Assembly: GCA_016647705.1 (NCBI GenBank)
Contig: CM028335.1
Location: 1,798,001 to 1,862,000, forward strand
Length of the DNA stretch: 64,000 nucleotides
Direction: 5' to 3'
Source of the DNA: Eucommia ulmoides
Taxonomy: Eukaryota; Streptophyta; Magnoliopsida; Garryales; Eucommiaceae
Made by a program: the position numbers and the translations under genes
In this document: positions 1 to 10,578 of the stretch, in pieces
Numbering within the stretch: the stretch's first letter is position 1
How the letters are laid out: the number at the start of each line of letters is the position of its first letter
Notes under the pieces: model-generated
What the model was told of the DNA's origin: nothing
The model's database searches: none
The model's input: only the letters and a program-made list of their open reading frames with translations

Positions 1-961
1 TTGGACAAGTATACCCTTCTTTCTCTACCTCAAAGCATTTCCATTTTATTACATGGCCACAAAAATGAAAAATATATATATATATATACACTACCCTATT
101 TTCCTTTGCAGAGCTGTCACCACCAATGACAAGCTTCTCCTATCCTCGCCAAGTGGTTGGCACCGACGACCTTCATCGCCCCCGCCATAGCCTTGCAACT
201 GCCACTGACAACGGCACTTCCGCGCCCTCAAAAAATGGTCGTTACCGCCGAATCCAATTGAAGCCATCGTTGTCCTCCCTCTCACATCTCCACCTCAGTC
301 GAACACCAAATAATTAGAATTCAAGTGATCTACAATTCATCAAAAAAAAAAAATCCAAATCCTCCATTGGAGGAGCAGGAAGTTGAAATTCTAAGAAAAA
401 GAAATACAGCTGAAAATCGAACAATTATATACGACTTATAAGCGGAAATTCATCAATTAAAACATCGATTGTGTCAACCCGAAATCTAACAAAAGGCTTC
501 TCCTATATCAACTTGCAAAAATTAGTGCAAAAAAATTTGTAAGAAGACGAAGAACTCTGTAACAGAAAATTCGAACAAGAACGGCACGATTAATCGAAAA
601 ATACGATCAAATCATTTCGTAAATCACCTCCAAATCCATCAAAAAAAGTCAAACGTCTTCCCGAATCTCCAAAAATCAATCCAAAACCCTAAAATTACAC
701 AACTCGAGATGACAAAAAAAGATCGAAAATCTTACTTGGTAAAACGAACTGATGTGAGTCGTCAAAATTCTTTCAATTTCTACCCCTGTGTTTGGTAGAT
801 TAAATCGCCGAACAGATTTAAAAAATAAATCGCCGCCGGAGCCAAAGAAATCTACCCGTGTTTGGTAGATTAAATCGATTTCTTCATCACCGGAGATGGA
901 ATGGGGAAGAAAGTCGATTCACAGGGTGAAGAAATGAAAATGAAAGGGGTGAAGAAATGAG
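1..961. other. intergenic, no gene recognised
   Basis: AT-rich sequence without a supportable gene. Positions 126-317 give a short open frame of low-complexity character that I do not recognise. On the plus strand around 355-720, charged helix-like peptide stretches are broken by several in-frame stops, so any coding past is lost. A motif containing tgtttggtagattaaatcg occurs twice, at 788 and 858. Confidence 0.5.
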
Positions 962-1093
962 TCATTTCACATTCCTCATGATAAACTTGTTCTGATCATC
1001 AAGAAACTTCACTCTCACCTGAGTCACCTGTCCTCGAGATCCCGTCTTCCCCATGATTTTCAGAACAATTGTGGGTTTTATTGCAAACTCCAT
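962..1093 (-). pseudogene. RPS28: truncated 40S ribosomal protein eS28 copy
   Basis: The frame encodes 43 residues from ATG at 1093 to TGA at 962. It contains the signature [16 protein letters not shown] followed by a [16 protein letters not shown] end, which is the hallmark of eukaryotic ribosomal protein eS28, a small subunit protein of about 64-65 residues near the mRNA exit channel. The N-terminus is diverged from the usual plant form. The copy stops directly after RNVK, so the conserved acidic and basic C-terminal third is missing. There is no plausible splice donor at that point. A CT-rich, leader-like stretch lies upstream on the minus strand (1094-1330). I infer a truncated gene copy rather than a functional ribosomal protein gene. 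The family identity is strong; whether it is transcribed is unknown. Confidence 0.85.
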
Positions 1094-1539
1094 TCTTTAG
1101 AACTGGAGCAAAGATAGACGACGGCGAGACGGCGATTCGGCGAAGGACGTCCTAGTACGTAAACAACGAAGGATGGCTAAGGTACGGAGGCAGTAAATCA
1201 GGATCTTCAATCTTGGCCGAAGCTCGGAACAAGAGATCTGAGGTAGAGGAGAGGACTGATGAGAGAGATCGGGAGAAATGAGGTACACAGGTAGAGAGGC
1301 GGTGAGAGGAGAAAAATCAAGAGGGTAAATCGGTAATTTTACTTAGAACTTTTTAATTGAATAATATCTGATAAAAAGTAAGAGGTAAAATGGTCTTTTC
1401 ACACAAAAATATTGGCAAATAGAGTTGACTGGTATTTATCAAATGACAGGATATATTTGTGGTATAAGATCAAAAGATAAGGGAGGTATTTGGTATAAAC
1501 CCTTTAAAAAAAATACATTTAAACTTTGGTTTATATCAT

Positions 1540-3493
1540 GATTTTGTGTTTTCATAAATTTGAAAAAATTAATATAATGAAAGAATATATTTTTCTAAAT
1601 TTTTGAATTTCGACCGTTTGAACGAAACCTAATAATCTAGGGTCAAAGATTGCATTGGAACAACATTCACCCTATTTTGCATGCATGGGAAGAGGCAATT
1701 TTCACGCTATCAGTCTTTTTTTCTCCCTCGTAAATATCAAAATAAATTTTAGATTTTTATATTTAAAATTAAACTAATTCTTTAAAAAAAAAGAAAAAAA
1801 GAAATTCATATATAGAGAGAAAGAAGAGTAGAGAGAAAAATTAAATGGTAAAACTACATTTTTATTTTCACTATATCTTTATTTTCACTTTTGTTCCTCA
1901 AGTATTGATTTCAACAATTTCAACCCCAATTTGTTGAAAATTCATCCATAAAACTATTACTTAAAAAAGTTCAAAATAAATACGACTCGTTTTTGTAACC
2001 TTTTTCTCTTTAAGCTCTTATTCTCATATCAGAGGAGTTTCGCCGGGACAAATTCCGGCTCAGCCTTGTGCATGTACAACTCCCTAACGGGCAGACTTTG
2101 AATTCTAACTAGTCAGTCCCCAGGTCGTCAGTTACAGTTCACTCAAAGAATTTCCAACTCCAGTTTTGACTCAGCAACTCCATCTCAGTAGGAGGACCCA
2201 CATATTCCTAACTGGACCATATTTGAAGTGTCTGCAACATTGGGACACCAATATAATTATTTGTTTGTTATTTTATTACATATTAGTAAAAATTAATTTG
2301 TAGAAATATAATTTCTCTCTTTTATGATTATTTATGCAATTTTTAATATTATATTTATATTCGGTATTTATAAAACCCCATTACTCATTATAATTTATGC
2401 ATTCCCTTTCGAATATTGATACCAAAATAACAAAATGATATCTGCATGCTTAACGTTTCAAAATTAAGAATTTATTATAATTTTTTTTAAACCCACGCAA
2501 TGCCGTGGGCTAAACCAGTTTATTATTTATTTTCAGGCATTATTATATCAAATTTTTATTTGAAAATAATCTAATTAATTTAGTTTGATTATTCGAATAT
2601 CACATTTTTTAATTAATATTAATTATTTACTAAAAAATTTAATTTCAGCACTTGTAAATAAAGTGAAGGATCAATTTATTGAATCCGAATACAAGAACAA
2701 CTAAATAAAAATTATAGTGATTAATTCCAAACTAAAATACAACTTTAAAGGGGAGATAGTGTAATTTACTCCCATACCCACAACCCTACAGTTCATCTTC
2801 TCTCTCTCTAGGACTTTTTCAAAACAAAAAATTTGATTTTCTTTCTAGAAACGGCGGGGAAAACGAGTTTAAAAATCTTACCCATACTCGCTAAAGGGAG
2901 AATTCACTTTCTTTCATTCCCTGCCGAGAAGATTTCATTTTCTTTCATTTTCCGTTTCACGGCGGCGGCGGTGGTGATCGGTGACCATGGATGTAGAGAA
3001 GATGTTTTGGCAAAAGATCCGGCGGGAAGAACAGTTGGGTATTTTCGATCTGATCGAGATGGCCATCGGGGTGGCTTCTCTCAAGCCGGAGTTCAAGAAC
3101 CGGCGTTCAAGATTGGCTGATCTACTGTTCGATCTACCCATCGGTCCTTTGGGGGATTTTAATGGCGATCAAGAAATGAGGGACTTCGAAATGGAGTCCC
3201 AAGATTCTATCAACAATATTGGAGCGGAGCGGCGAGGCACCATCAAAATCAAGATCAAGAAGTTACCCTCCGTTGGAAAAATCGATACGGAGGAGGTAAC
3301 AACGGCGCCGGCCCAAATTTCTGGCAACAACGAACGCAGCAGCACCGTCAAGTGTTTGGCCATGGTTGATCCTTTCGACATGGAAGAAACACATGCGAAG
3401 AGTAGGGTTGCTGATAAAGTTCAGGCAAGAGGAGCACCGCAGAGCAAGATGCCAATGGTTGCCGTTGGTCACCGGACGAGGGTAGCACCTGCC
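1540..3493 (+). repeat. duplicated block, copy A (second copy at 23812-25737)
   Basis: This stretch and 23812-25737 are colinear, with the same order of landmarks: a segment with gaatttcgaccgtttgaacg, a segment with catgcatgggaagagg, a segment with caagtattgatttcaac, a segment with aggaggacccac, and then the MED26-like frame. Similarity ends near 3493 in this copy, where copy B runs into an LTR element. Parts of the same block occur again at 5372-6210 and 7315-7470 (copy C), and a short inverted piece lies at 45420-45475. The block may be an old low-copy repeat or a segmental duplication; I cannot tell which. Confidence 0.8.
2492..2518 (+). mobile_element. degenerate Helitron-like 3' end
   Basis: A short hairpin (stem cccacg / cgtggg at 2492-2497 and 2504-2509) is followed 9 nt later by CCAG and a T. 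This is the layout of a plant Helitron 3' terminus (hairpin, about 10 nt, CTRR, T), with the final CTAG decayed to CCAG. Copy B of the surrounding block lacks the hairpin. The call rests on layout only. Confidence 0.35.
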
Positions 3494-3715
3494 AAGGATT
3501 CCAGCAATAGTGGAGGTTACACTGTCAAGTCTTCCAAGAGTCCGGCTGTTGTTCAAGATCCATACACAATGAAGTTCGAGGCGTCCAAACGGAAGTTTCA
3601 AGCCGGATACAATCAATCGAAGGAGACGAGGAGGAAGATAAAGATGATCGACATGAAGGAACTTCCTCCTGACAGTTTCAAAGATAGATGTTCTCGCAAA
3701 AGAAGGCTATGGTAA
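2987..3715 (+). CDS. MED26-like protein lacking the TFIIS LW core
   Basis: Single-exon frame of 242 residues. The ATG at 2987 lies in a good plant context (ACCATGG). Residues about 6-50 (FWQKIRREEQLGIFDLIEMA, then an EFKNRRSRLADLLF-type stretch) resemble the N-terminus of plant MED26/TFIIS-N proteins, where a tryptophan- or phenylalanine-led helix is followed by IFDIIE..I.VAA..P..F..RRDRIAE.LF. The C-terminus (KFEASKRKFQAGYNQSKETR, then MIDMKELP) resembles the MED26 tail KLEASKRKLQE.Y..AE..KR...V.ELHDLP. The LW helical bundle that normally lies between is not visible, and the protein is shorter than the usual 350-450 residues. If expressed it could bind Mediator or elongation factors only partially. 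It may be a decayed gene copy that happens to remain open; its sister at 25236 is clearly broken. Family assignment comes from remembered motifs, not alignment. Confidence 0.6.
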   Translation: MDVEKMFWQKIRREEQLGIFDLIEMAIGVASLKPEFKNRRSRLADLLFDLPIGPLGDFNGDQEMRDFEMESQDSINNIGAERRGTIKIKIKKLPSVGKIDTEEVTTAPAQISGNNERSSTVKCLAMVDPFDMEETHAKSRVADKVQARGAPQSKMPMVAVGHRTRVAPAKDSSNSGGYTVKSSKSPAVVQDPYTMKFEASKRKFQAGYNQSKETRRKIKMIDMKELPPDSFKDRCSRKRRLW

Positions 3716-3820
3716 TAGATTCTATTTATTGTACTAAATAATAATAATAATAATAATTAAAAAAAAAAAGAGGTGAGAGTGAGAGAGAACTACGTGCAGC
3801 TTGATCCTGGATAGTTTTAT
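3716..3820. other. 3' flank of the MED26-like frame
   Basis: Contains a short (ATA)n run and an A-rich tract directly after the stop codon; no other feature is seen. Confidence 0.4.
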
Positions 3821-4054
3821 AAAGGGTAAATAATATTTTATTTTTTTGTGTTTTACGCGAATTGCAGTTCATCTCACTGTAGTATTTTCGTATTCACATA
3901 ACCCCTTATACTGACATATCGTGAGCAATTACAAGAGGTTGTATGCTTACGAAATATAAATTTAAGGGGATTGTGTGCTTACAGAAATACCACAGTGGGG
4001 TAAAGTGCAATTCGTGCAAAACACAGGAGAATAAAATGTCATTTATCCTTTTAA
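3821..4054. mobile_element. fold-back MITE-like element
   Basis: The left arm (3821-3905, starting aaagggtaaat) and the right arm (3963-4054, ending atttatcctttt) are imperfect reverse complements over about 80 bp, including the segments gtgttttacgcgaattgcag and ttcgtgcaaaacacag. About 57 bp separate the arms. There is no coding capacity. The long-arm, fold-back design is typical of plant MITEs; the superfamily is not assignable by eye. Confidence 0.6.
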
Positions 4055-4289
4055 CTATCTGGGTACGTAGGCAGCCTGATCGGTGCAGTTGCATTATTAT
4101 TATTTAAAATCTTCATGTAAAAATATCATATATGGTTGTACATTATATATATGGTGTATGTGTCTTTGTGAAAAAAAAATAATAAATTAATAAATTTATA
4201 GTTTTTTTTCCTCTCTGTTTAAGTAACATTTCAATTTTTGTGTGTTTAATGCACATGGGATTAATCTCGTGTGGAGGAAAAAAGAGAAG

Positions 4290-5371
4290 GTATGTTAGGG
4301 CGTTGTGTTACTAGATCAAAATGGTAGTACTACTCAGAGGGTAGAGATTGAGGGTAATTGGAATGCGAAAGATGAGGGGCATATGACTGATCATTTGAGA
4401 AAAGGGTTTATTGCTGAGAAAGTGTCAACTTGTGAGTGCGATAAATGTGTTGTCGTAGAATCTTCTTGGTCCCAAGATGGTTGTCTCTCTCTCGCAGATG
4501 AGAGTGAATTGGCCAGTATAATTTGCAACAAAATCAAAAGCCCTTTTGGAGTCGCGTTAAAGCAAAAACTGAGGAAAGAAGTGAAAAAGCGTATCGAAGG
4601 TAAAATTAATTATAATGATCTCATTTGTGGTATTTCCGCTTCCGATGAGGTGATTATCAATTACGCTAAGATCACTTTCCGAAGATTGAGTAAAGTGATA
4701 GAGGTTGGGAGACAATTTGGACATTCGATAAATCTTATTGAAATGGATTTAAGAGAAACTATCTGAATTGGTTTTCAAAGAATGAGAATCTAGGAGTTGA
4801 GACAATCTCATTGATTTATCCGGTAATGGATTTTTTGGGAGGGTGGGGTTTGGTTGAGCTTCCAAGAGTGGCGAAATATGATGCTTGGTACATCTTCGAT
4901 TTTGATTATTGGTTATGGTCGCGATGTTGGTTGTTTTTGGTAGGCTTGGAGTTGTCTACTTAGGTGGGGATATTCCCAGTAAGAGTTCAACTTTGGAGAT
5001 TGGCGTGTTTATCGCCTATCAACGGATCTAAATCTGTAGTAGTTCGCGGCTATTTTTGAGTAGTTTGTTGTTGGCTTCGACAAAGAGACAGTTGGGTGGT
5101 TTCTGATTTAGGTGTTGTCCTTCTCCGGTTGCGCCTTCTCTCATGGGTGTATGTTTGTTGTTTATTTTGTATTCATGGAATCTAGTGTTAGATATGTTGT
5201 GTGGCTCCTGTTGGGGAGTGCTTGTCTTGATCCCGGATCTTTGAATTTAGATAATCGGTGTATTTTGTTGGCTTGGGGTCTTGCAAGCTAATCGACAACA
5301 CGTTTTCGTGTAACAAAAAAAATATCCTTCCCCTTATCTTATATATGATATTTGCTTATAAAAAAAAAAAA
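4290..5371 (+). mobile_element. retroposon-like insert ending in poly(A), with an ORF fragment
   Basis: An open stretch runs from about 4305 to 4766 (first ATG near 4383) and encodes a charged, unrecognised polypeptide with a CECDKCVV cysteine cluster. It has no good start codon of its own, as it opens just after a stop. Some 600 bp of GT-rich sequence follow, then a segment ending ttcgtgtaacaaaaaaaa, an AT tract and a run of A's at 5360-5371. A 3' untranslated region running into an A tail is the structure of a 5'-truncated plant LINE or a retroposed transcript. No endonuclease or reverse transcriptase motif is visible, so the class is an inference. Confidence 0.4.
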
Positions 5372-6540
5372 TACATGTGGGAGGAGGCCATTTTTATGCT
5401 ATCATTCTTTTTCTTTTTTCAATATTTTAAAAAATACCAAAATATAAAATTTTATATTTTATATTTAAAAAATAATTCTTTGAAAAAAAAAAAGTAAACT
5501 CGATTTTCAAAATTTAATTTTAATTTAATATGAAAAGTTTCAAAATTAATTTATTTTATTTTAAAATTTCACAATTTTGAGTTTTTTTAAAAAAATTAGC
5601 GAAATAGAGTATTTTGGGAAGCTAGCATTCCAAAAGTTCATGAACTACAATTTTTCATAAATTGACAAAATCAAACTTTTCTAGTGAGTTACATTTTTTC
5701 AAAATTTTACAATTTTGAGTTTTTCATAAAATTTGTGAAGTTTTGTGAGGTATAATCTTACAAACTTTTACGATTTTGAGTTTTTCATAAATTTAAAAAA
5801 AAATATAATCTAAATATTTGAATTTCGACCGTTTGAAGGAAACCTAAAAAAAAAAAACCCTATTTTCACGTTCTTTTTTTTTTTTTTTCCAATTTTTTTG
5901 CAGTATATGTTTTTTAGTTACTAGAGTTGAATTTGAAAATAATTAGAATTTCATGAATAAATAAAACATCATTTATAAATAAATAAATAAATATGTGTTC
6001 TTTACAAAATTTAAAATTAAATCAGATTATTGAAATTAGAACAGATTATTAAAAAAAAAGAAAAAAGAATGAATTATAAAATTTAATTTTAAAAATAAAT
6101 GTGATTCTTTTTTCCAAATTCACCTTAAAATATATATTTTTTTTCAAAATATCACAATAAATTTTAGATTTTATATTTAAAAATTAATTCTTTAAACAAA
6201 AAAAAAAATCCTATTGTTTTCCAATTTGAAAAAGTAAACTTGATTTCAAAAATATAGTTTTAATTTAATTTGGAATTTTGAAATAATTATGGATAAAAAT
6301 AGACAAAAAATGAAAAAATTAATTTCTTAATCAAAAGCAATACAAAATTTATTAAAAACATAAAAAAATACATAATTCAAAAGAAATGATAATTTTAATT
6401 TCTTAATCAAAAGAAATACAAAATTTATTAAAAACATACAAAAAAAATACATTATTCAATTTATTAATCAAAAACAATACAAAATTCATTAAAAAAATAC
6501 AAAAAAATAAAAAATTAAAGACTCTTTTTTGTCATCAAGA
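5372..6540. repeat. AT-rich stretch containing the left half of repeat copy C
   Basis: The opening segment (gtgggaggaggccattttta) and the pieces near 5820 and 6150-6200 match the 5' part of the duplicated blocks at 1540 and 23812. The rest is very AT-rich with short internal repeats, for example the aaaatttattaaaaacata segments at 6340-6500. No gene is seen. Confidence 0.5.
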
Positions 6541-7194
6541 TTAAACAACGTAATTGTTTAAAAGATGAAAAAAATCTTTACACCAACAGAACGGATCGCT
6601 GCACACCGGATGACCACCGGTGCTGCATTCCATCTCCGGCGAGCGATAATCGGTAGCTCCCGTCGTGTTTTGTAACAAATGCATAATTAGGTCGTTCAAG
6701 GTGGAGTAAAGAGATGTCGCATCGTCCTCCGCTTCAGTACTCGTCGTCTGTATATCTTCACTCCTCACTTCAAAAATCACGGACTCCATGACCGGAAAAC
6801 TATTCAGCGGTGCTCCTGCATCTTTCAAGTAGAAATTCTCCGGCACCGGAAAACTTGCAGTGGCAGAGGGTACGATCACAGTCCTTTCTACCCTCCGTCT
6901 TCTTTCCCTCCTCGATCGTTTCAGAATCACGTAGATGTAGCAATCTTTCTCACGAGCTACGGCCGCGAAATCAATCTTTACCGTGATCGGAATCCTCTCG
7001 TAACCTTCCTCCGCCCACAACTCCTCATTGTCGTGAACAAGGTAGCTTAAAATCTGATTCACCGGCATTTCGATCAACCGGCTCAACATGGACTGATATG
7101 CTTTGAATGTGAGCGACGGACGAATCGGAAGGTTTCCGGCGTCAATCTCTCTCTCTCCGTCGAAGAACACCACCGGAAAAACCACATCCGCCAT
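6541..7194 (-). CDS. plant DUF7138-like protein
   Basis: Intronless frame of 217 residues, starting at the ATG at 7194 (MADVVFPVVFFDGE). The N-terminal half has the pattern VVFFDGEREIDAGN, then PSLTFKAYQSMLS and a helical segment, then a basic block LKRSRRERRRR. This matches my recollection of plant DUF7138 proteins (VVFFDGE.E...GN....PS..F..FQS.LS...G followed by LKRSRRERRR). No function is established for the family. The second half is acidic and serine/threonine-rich, and the tail carries a cysteine/histidine cluster (HPVCSDPFCWC). A TATA box lies 43 nt upstream of the start codon. The gene sits inside repeat copy C, splitting it at about 6210 and 7315. I take it as a likely functional gene, since there are no stops and it has good codon context and a promoter. 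The family name is moderately certain. Confidence 0.6.
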   Translation of the reverse strand: MADVVFPVVFFDGEREIDAGNLPIRPSLTFKAYQSMLSRLIEMPVNQILSYLVHDNEELWAEEGYERIPITVKIDFAAVAREKDCYIYVILKRSRRERRRRVERTVIVPSATASFPVPENFYLKDAGAPLNSFPVMESVIFEVRSEDIQTTSTEAEDDATSLYSTLNDLIMHLLQNTTGATDYRSPEMECSTGGHPVCSDPFCWCKDFFHLLNNYVV

Positions 7195-7204
7195 CTCCAA
7201 CAAT

Positions 7205-7930
7205 TGAATATTTAAATTGAAGATGGTGAGGAGGGGTATTTATAGGGGGATTCATGGCAAAAATATCGGTATTTTGTTATACAAGATATCATAAGACGAC
7301 TTTTTTTTTACCGTTAAAAATTCTAGAGAGAGAAGAGTCAAGAGAGAAATTATATGGTAAAACTACATTTGTGTCCTCTTACTATATCTTTATTTTCACT
7401 TTAGTTCCTCAAGTATTGATTTCAACAATTTCAACCTCAATTTGTCGGAAATTCATTAGGGTTGGTCAAAAAAAAAATGAAACGATGGGTAAGAAAGAGA
7501 AACCAAACCAAATGGTTCAGTTTTAAAACGGACTAAGTGGTTTAGTTGCGATTTTGATTTTAAAATTAACAACTGTAGCGGTTTTGGTTTTAGGATAGTA
7601 ACCGCGAAACCGAACTGTGAAACTGAACCACGAAACTAATATTTTAGATATATTTTTATGACATATATACGTTCACTTTTTTTATATATGTATAATTTAG
7701 TCCCTTTTATGTGTGTGTTTATTTGTTTACAGTTTAATCTCTCCTATATATATATATATATATATATAGATATATACTTTGATTTGTATTATTGTCACAA
7801 CTATTTATCGGTGTATTTCAATTATTGTTAAGAACGTTTATTGTAATAATGAATAATTTTTTTGTTTGATTTTATTTTTTGATATTTATGTTTTATATTT
7901 TAGTTATGTTTTTGTTTATATATATATATA
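7205..7930. repeat. right half of repeat copy C and AT-microsatellite left flank of the Helitron
   Basis: Positions 7315-7470 match 1800-1960 and 24080-24230 (agagagaaattatatggtaa, then ttcaacaatttcaacc). The sequence after this is AT-rich, with (TA)n runs at 7746-7769 and 7917-7930. The Helitron begins directly after the last TA run. No gene is seen. Confidence 0.6.
7237..7244 (-). promoter_or_regulatory. TATA box of the DUF7138-like gene
   Basis: Reads TATAAATA on the minus strand (CCCCCTATAAATACCCC context), about 43 nt upstream of the ATG at 7194. This implies a very short 5' leader. Confidence 0.6.
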
Positions 7931-7962
7931 CTAGGGCATAACCCGTGCCTGAAGGCACGGGT
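7931..7962 (-). other. Helitron 3' terminal hairpin and CTAG
   Basis: The stem is 7941-7949 paired with 7954-7962, perfect over 9 bp, with loop TGAA. On the minus strand it is followed by TATGCCCTAG and then host T. In Helitrons this hairpin marks where strand transfer terminates. Confidence 0.85.
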
Positions 7963-8550
7963 GGAAAAAAAAAATTAAACAAAAAAATATTATAATCTCC
8001 TTTGTTTGTACAACACTTTATACTTGTTTTCTTAAAAATCAAATAACCCAATATCTACAATAAAGGCAAAAAACAGTTACCGCCAATCCAAATCTCATTA
8101 TAATTTATTTTTAAAAAAAAAACAATCGAGTTCCACAGTTACATAATTGTATGGTACAACACAACACCAAGTGCAACTGGAATCAATATGAAATCGAAAT
8201 GGATAAACAACTGCAATCGATATGAAATCAGAAAATTCCATCAAAGAACGAATAAGGTAATGGTGAAATTATCAAAATCTGACTGACATTCGATTCCTGT
8301 GACAGCCTAGATTGGGATCCAAATTCAGTGAATAAGCTAAAGATATCCAAATAAAGTCAATGATCCACCAAATCGTGGCCAAATCTAGGAAATAAAAATA
8401 TTACAAAAAATAAATTTGGCCAAATGCACGAAATTCAAATATTCCTAAAATTGCTGGTAAAAAGACAATAAAAAACTCATGAACTTATTTTAAGCAACAT
8501 CTTGGTCCAAATACAAACACCATAAAACATTGACAATAATTAAATACACA

Positions 8551-8985
8551 ACACCTTCAATTTGCTTCCGTGAACAAAATCTCAAAGTCATTCTTCATCT
8601 GCAAATGGATGAAAGGAGATGTTAGTGCTATCCATTTCAATTCATAATTGGAACTCAAAAAATAATCCAAAGAGATGTATACTTGAAGGAGCTGAAACGT
8701 AACTCTTAAAGTTAGAACCATACCCACACCTTCAATTCGCTTCCGTCAATAAATTCTCAAAGCCATTCTTCAACTGCAATTGGTCAAAAAGCGTTAACGT
8801 TATCCATTTCAATTCATAATTGGAACTCAAAAAATAATCCAAAGAGATCTATACTTCAAGGAACTCGAACGTAGCTCTTAAAGTTAGAACCATACTCACA
8901 CCTTCAATTCGCTTCCGTCGACAAATTCTCAAAATCATTCTTCAACTGCAATTGGACGAAAGGTGTTAGTGCTATCATCAACTCT
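8551..8985 (-). repeat. three tandem units with an exon-like module
   Basis: Units start near 8551, 8726 and 8898 (periods 175 and 172). On the minus strand each holds a TTGCAG or CTGCAG acceptor-like site followed by about 40 nt reading (M/L)KN(D/G)FE(I/N)L(F/L/S)TEAN and a TGA stop. I read this as a triplicated last exon of a lost gene, perhaps Helitron cargo. It is not recognised as a known domain. Confidence 0.5.
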
Positions 8986-10578
8986 TGTTTTTGTAATGAA
9001 CACGGTATAAACAAACATGATTAATAAGAAATTTAAAATATAGACATAATCCCCTTTATTTATACGACACTCTAATATTTGAAAATTGGACATAAACCCC
9101 TTTATTTATTTGATATTCCAAACTATCAACTCATATTTTCAAACAACACAACATTCAAACAATAACTAACACAAAGAACTTTAACAATATGACAAATAAT
9201 GACAATTAATCATATGCATTATAAATTTAGTAATGATAAGTCCACCACCCAGGACTACTGGAACTTACCTTAATCACCGAAAGTATACTTCTATATCATT
9301 GTTTTGGAAGCTGCTAACCGATCTGTTGCAACATCAACTTCAGTCACAGAAACTGAACATGCAAAAATGTTGAACACCAGACAAAGCCTAGTACTTAAAG
9401 AAATAATGAAGTAAAAATTAATTAGGAATGACACTTTAAACCCTCGTCAATCAACATTGGAGAGAGAAATGGGATAAAAATAGTGAGATTCAACTCCTAA
9501 GTATTGGCTCAGGAAAAAAAAAAATTCACCTTTATGAATCTTAACAGTACTATAAATGTTTATATGCATGCTAAAAAAAAATTACTTGTAGTGTAAAATG
9601 AAACTGGATTCAAAGTAGTTGTCACAACTTATAAAAAAAAATAGTACTTGAGCATTTCATGGCCTAAAATCGGATTCAAGAGAAGAATAAATTCTTACAT
9701 CTAATAAAGAATCATTTTTTGTGCGTTAATTAGGATCAATACATTGTGGTTGAGGGAGTGAAAGTGTTAAATTTTAGTGTATCGATAGTATCCGATTGCA
9801 TTCCATTTTTATAATATAAAAAAGATTAATTATACTTTGCACCCCTATAGTTAGACCAAATTACACTTTACACATCAAAAAATGCTTTTGTACCTTTTTT
9901 TTAAACTATAAAATGAGACACCAATGAGATGGGAAATGCATACCGAAACCTTCGGGTCATAACGATTCTCCCTTTGCAAGGCAAAAATATATCACCAAAT
10001 GAGAGGCAATCCAGGATGGTCTAAAGAATTCCTCTGCCCCCCAAGTCAATGCAAATTCATGAAAATTCTAATTTAGAAAAGATGCACAAAATCAATTTCA
10101 GATGGTAGCCTAGTGATGGACCTACCACCTTCGCACACAACTCAATCCAAAAAAGATTACTATTTTTTAAAGAATATAAACAATCAATAATACAACAATA
10201 ATAACAAACAATTTAGACAATAGAAAGTTAAAATCGATCCTAAATAAACAATACTCCAACACAACACCCAGTGCACGTGGAACTTTTTTGGTTCGAGTGC
10301 GATTAAGTGATTAATAGATAAGGTGACTATGTCTTTGTCGAAGCAATTACATGATTGAGAAAATAAAATAAAATGTGTTAGAAATTATAAATTTAATTGA
10401 ATACCTGTTGTCTGAATCCACTGATTTGTAGTCCTCTTGGTTAATTATACAATGACTCGAGCCAGTAGATCTCAATCCTGTATAGTCAAATTCAAATCAA
10501 TGTTTGGTCTCATAAATCAAAAAATAAGGTAGACTATTTGTTTATTGGCATTGGTACCTTTATGATATTTAAGACAAA
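8986..10578. other. Helitron 3' interior, no gene recognised
   Basis: AT-rich sequence between the repeat array and the helicase gene. I looked on the minus strand for a replication protein A-like frame, which plant Helitrons often carry, and found none that is convincing. Short splice-like segments near 9240-9400 remain unexplained. Confidence 0.4.

Noticed and set aside
2981..2986. Start of the MED26-like frame at 2981
   Set aside because: The codon is GTG; the ATG at 2987 has a strong context and matches the start of the sister copy.
5258..5497. 79-residue lysine/phenylalanine-rich frame
   Set aside because: Reads through a poly(A) tail and AT-rich repeats; no coding character.
7203..7203. 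Start of the DUF7138-like gene at 7203
   Set aside because: The codon there is TTG; the first ATG is at 7194 and fits plant initiation.
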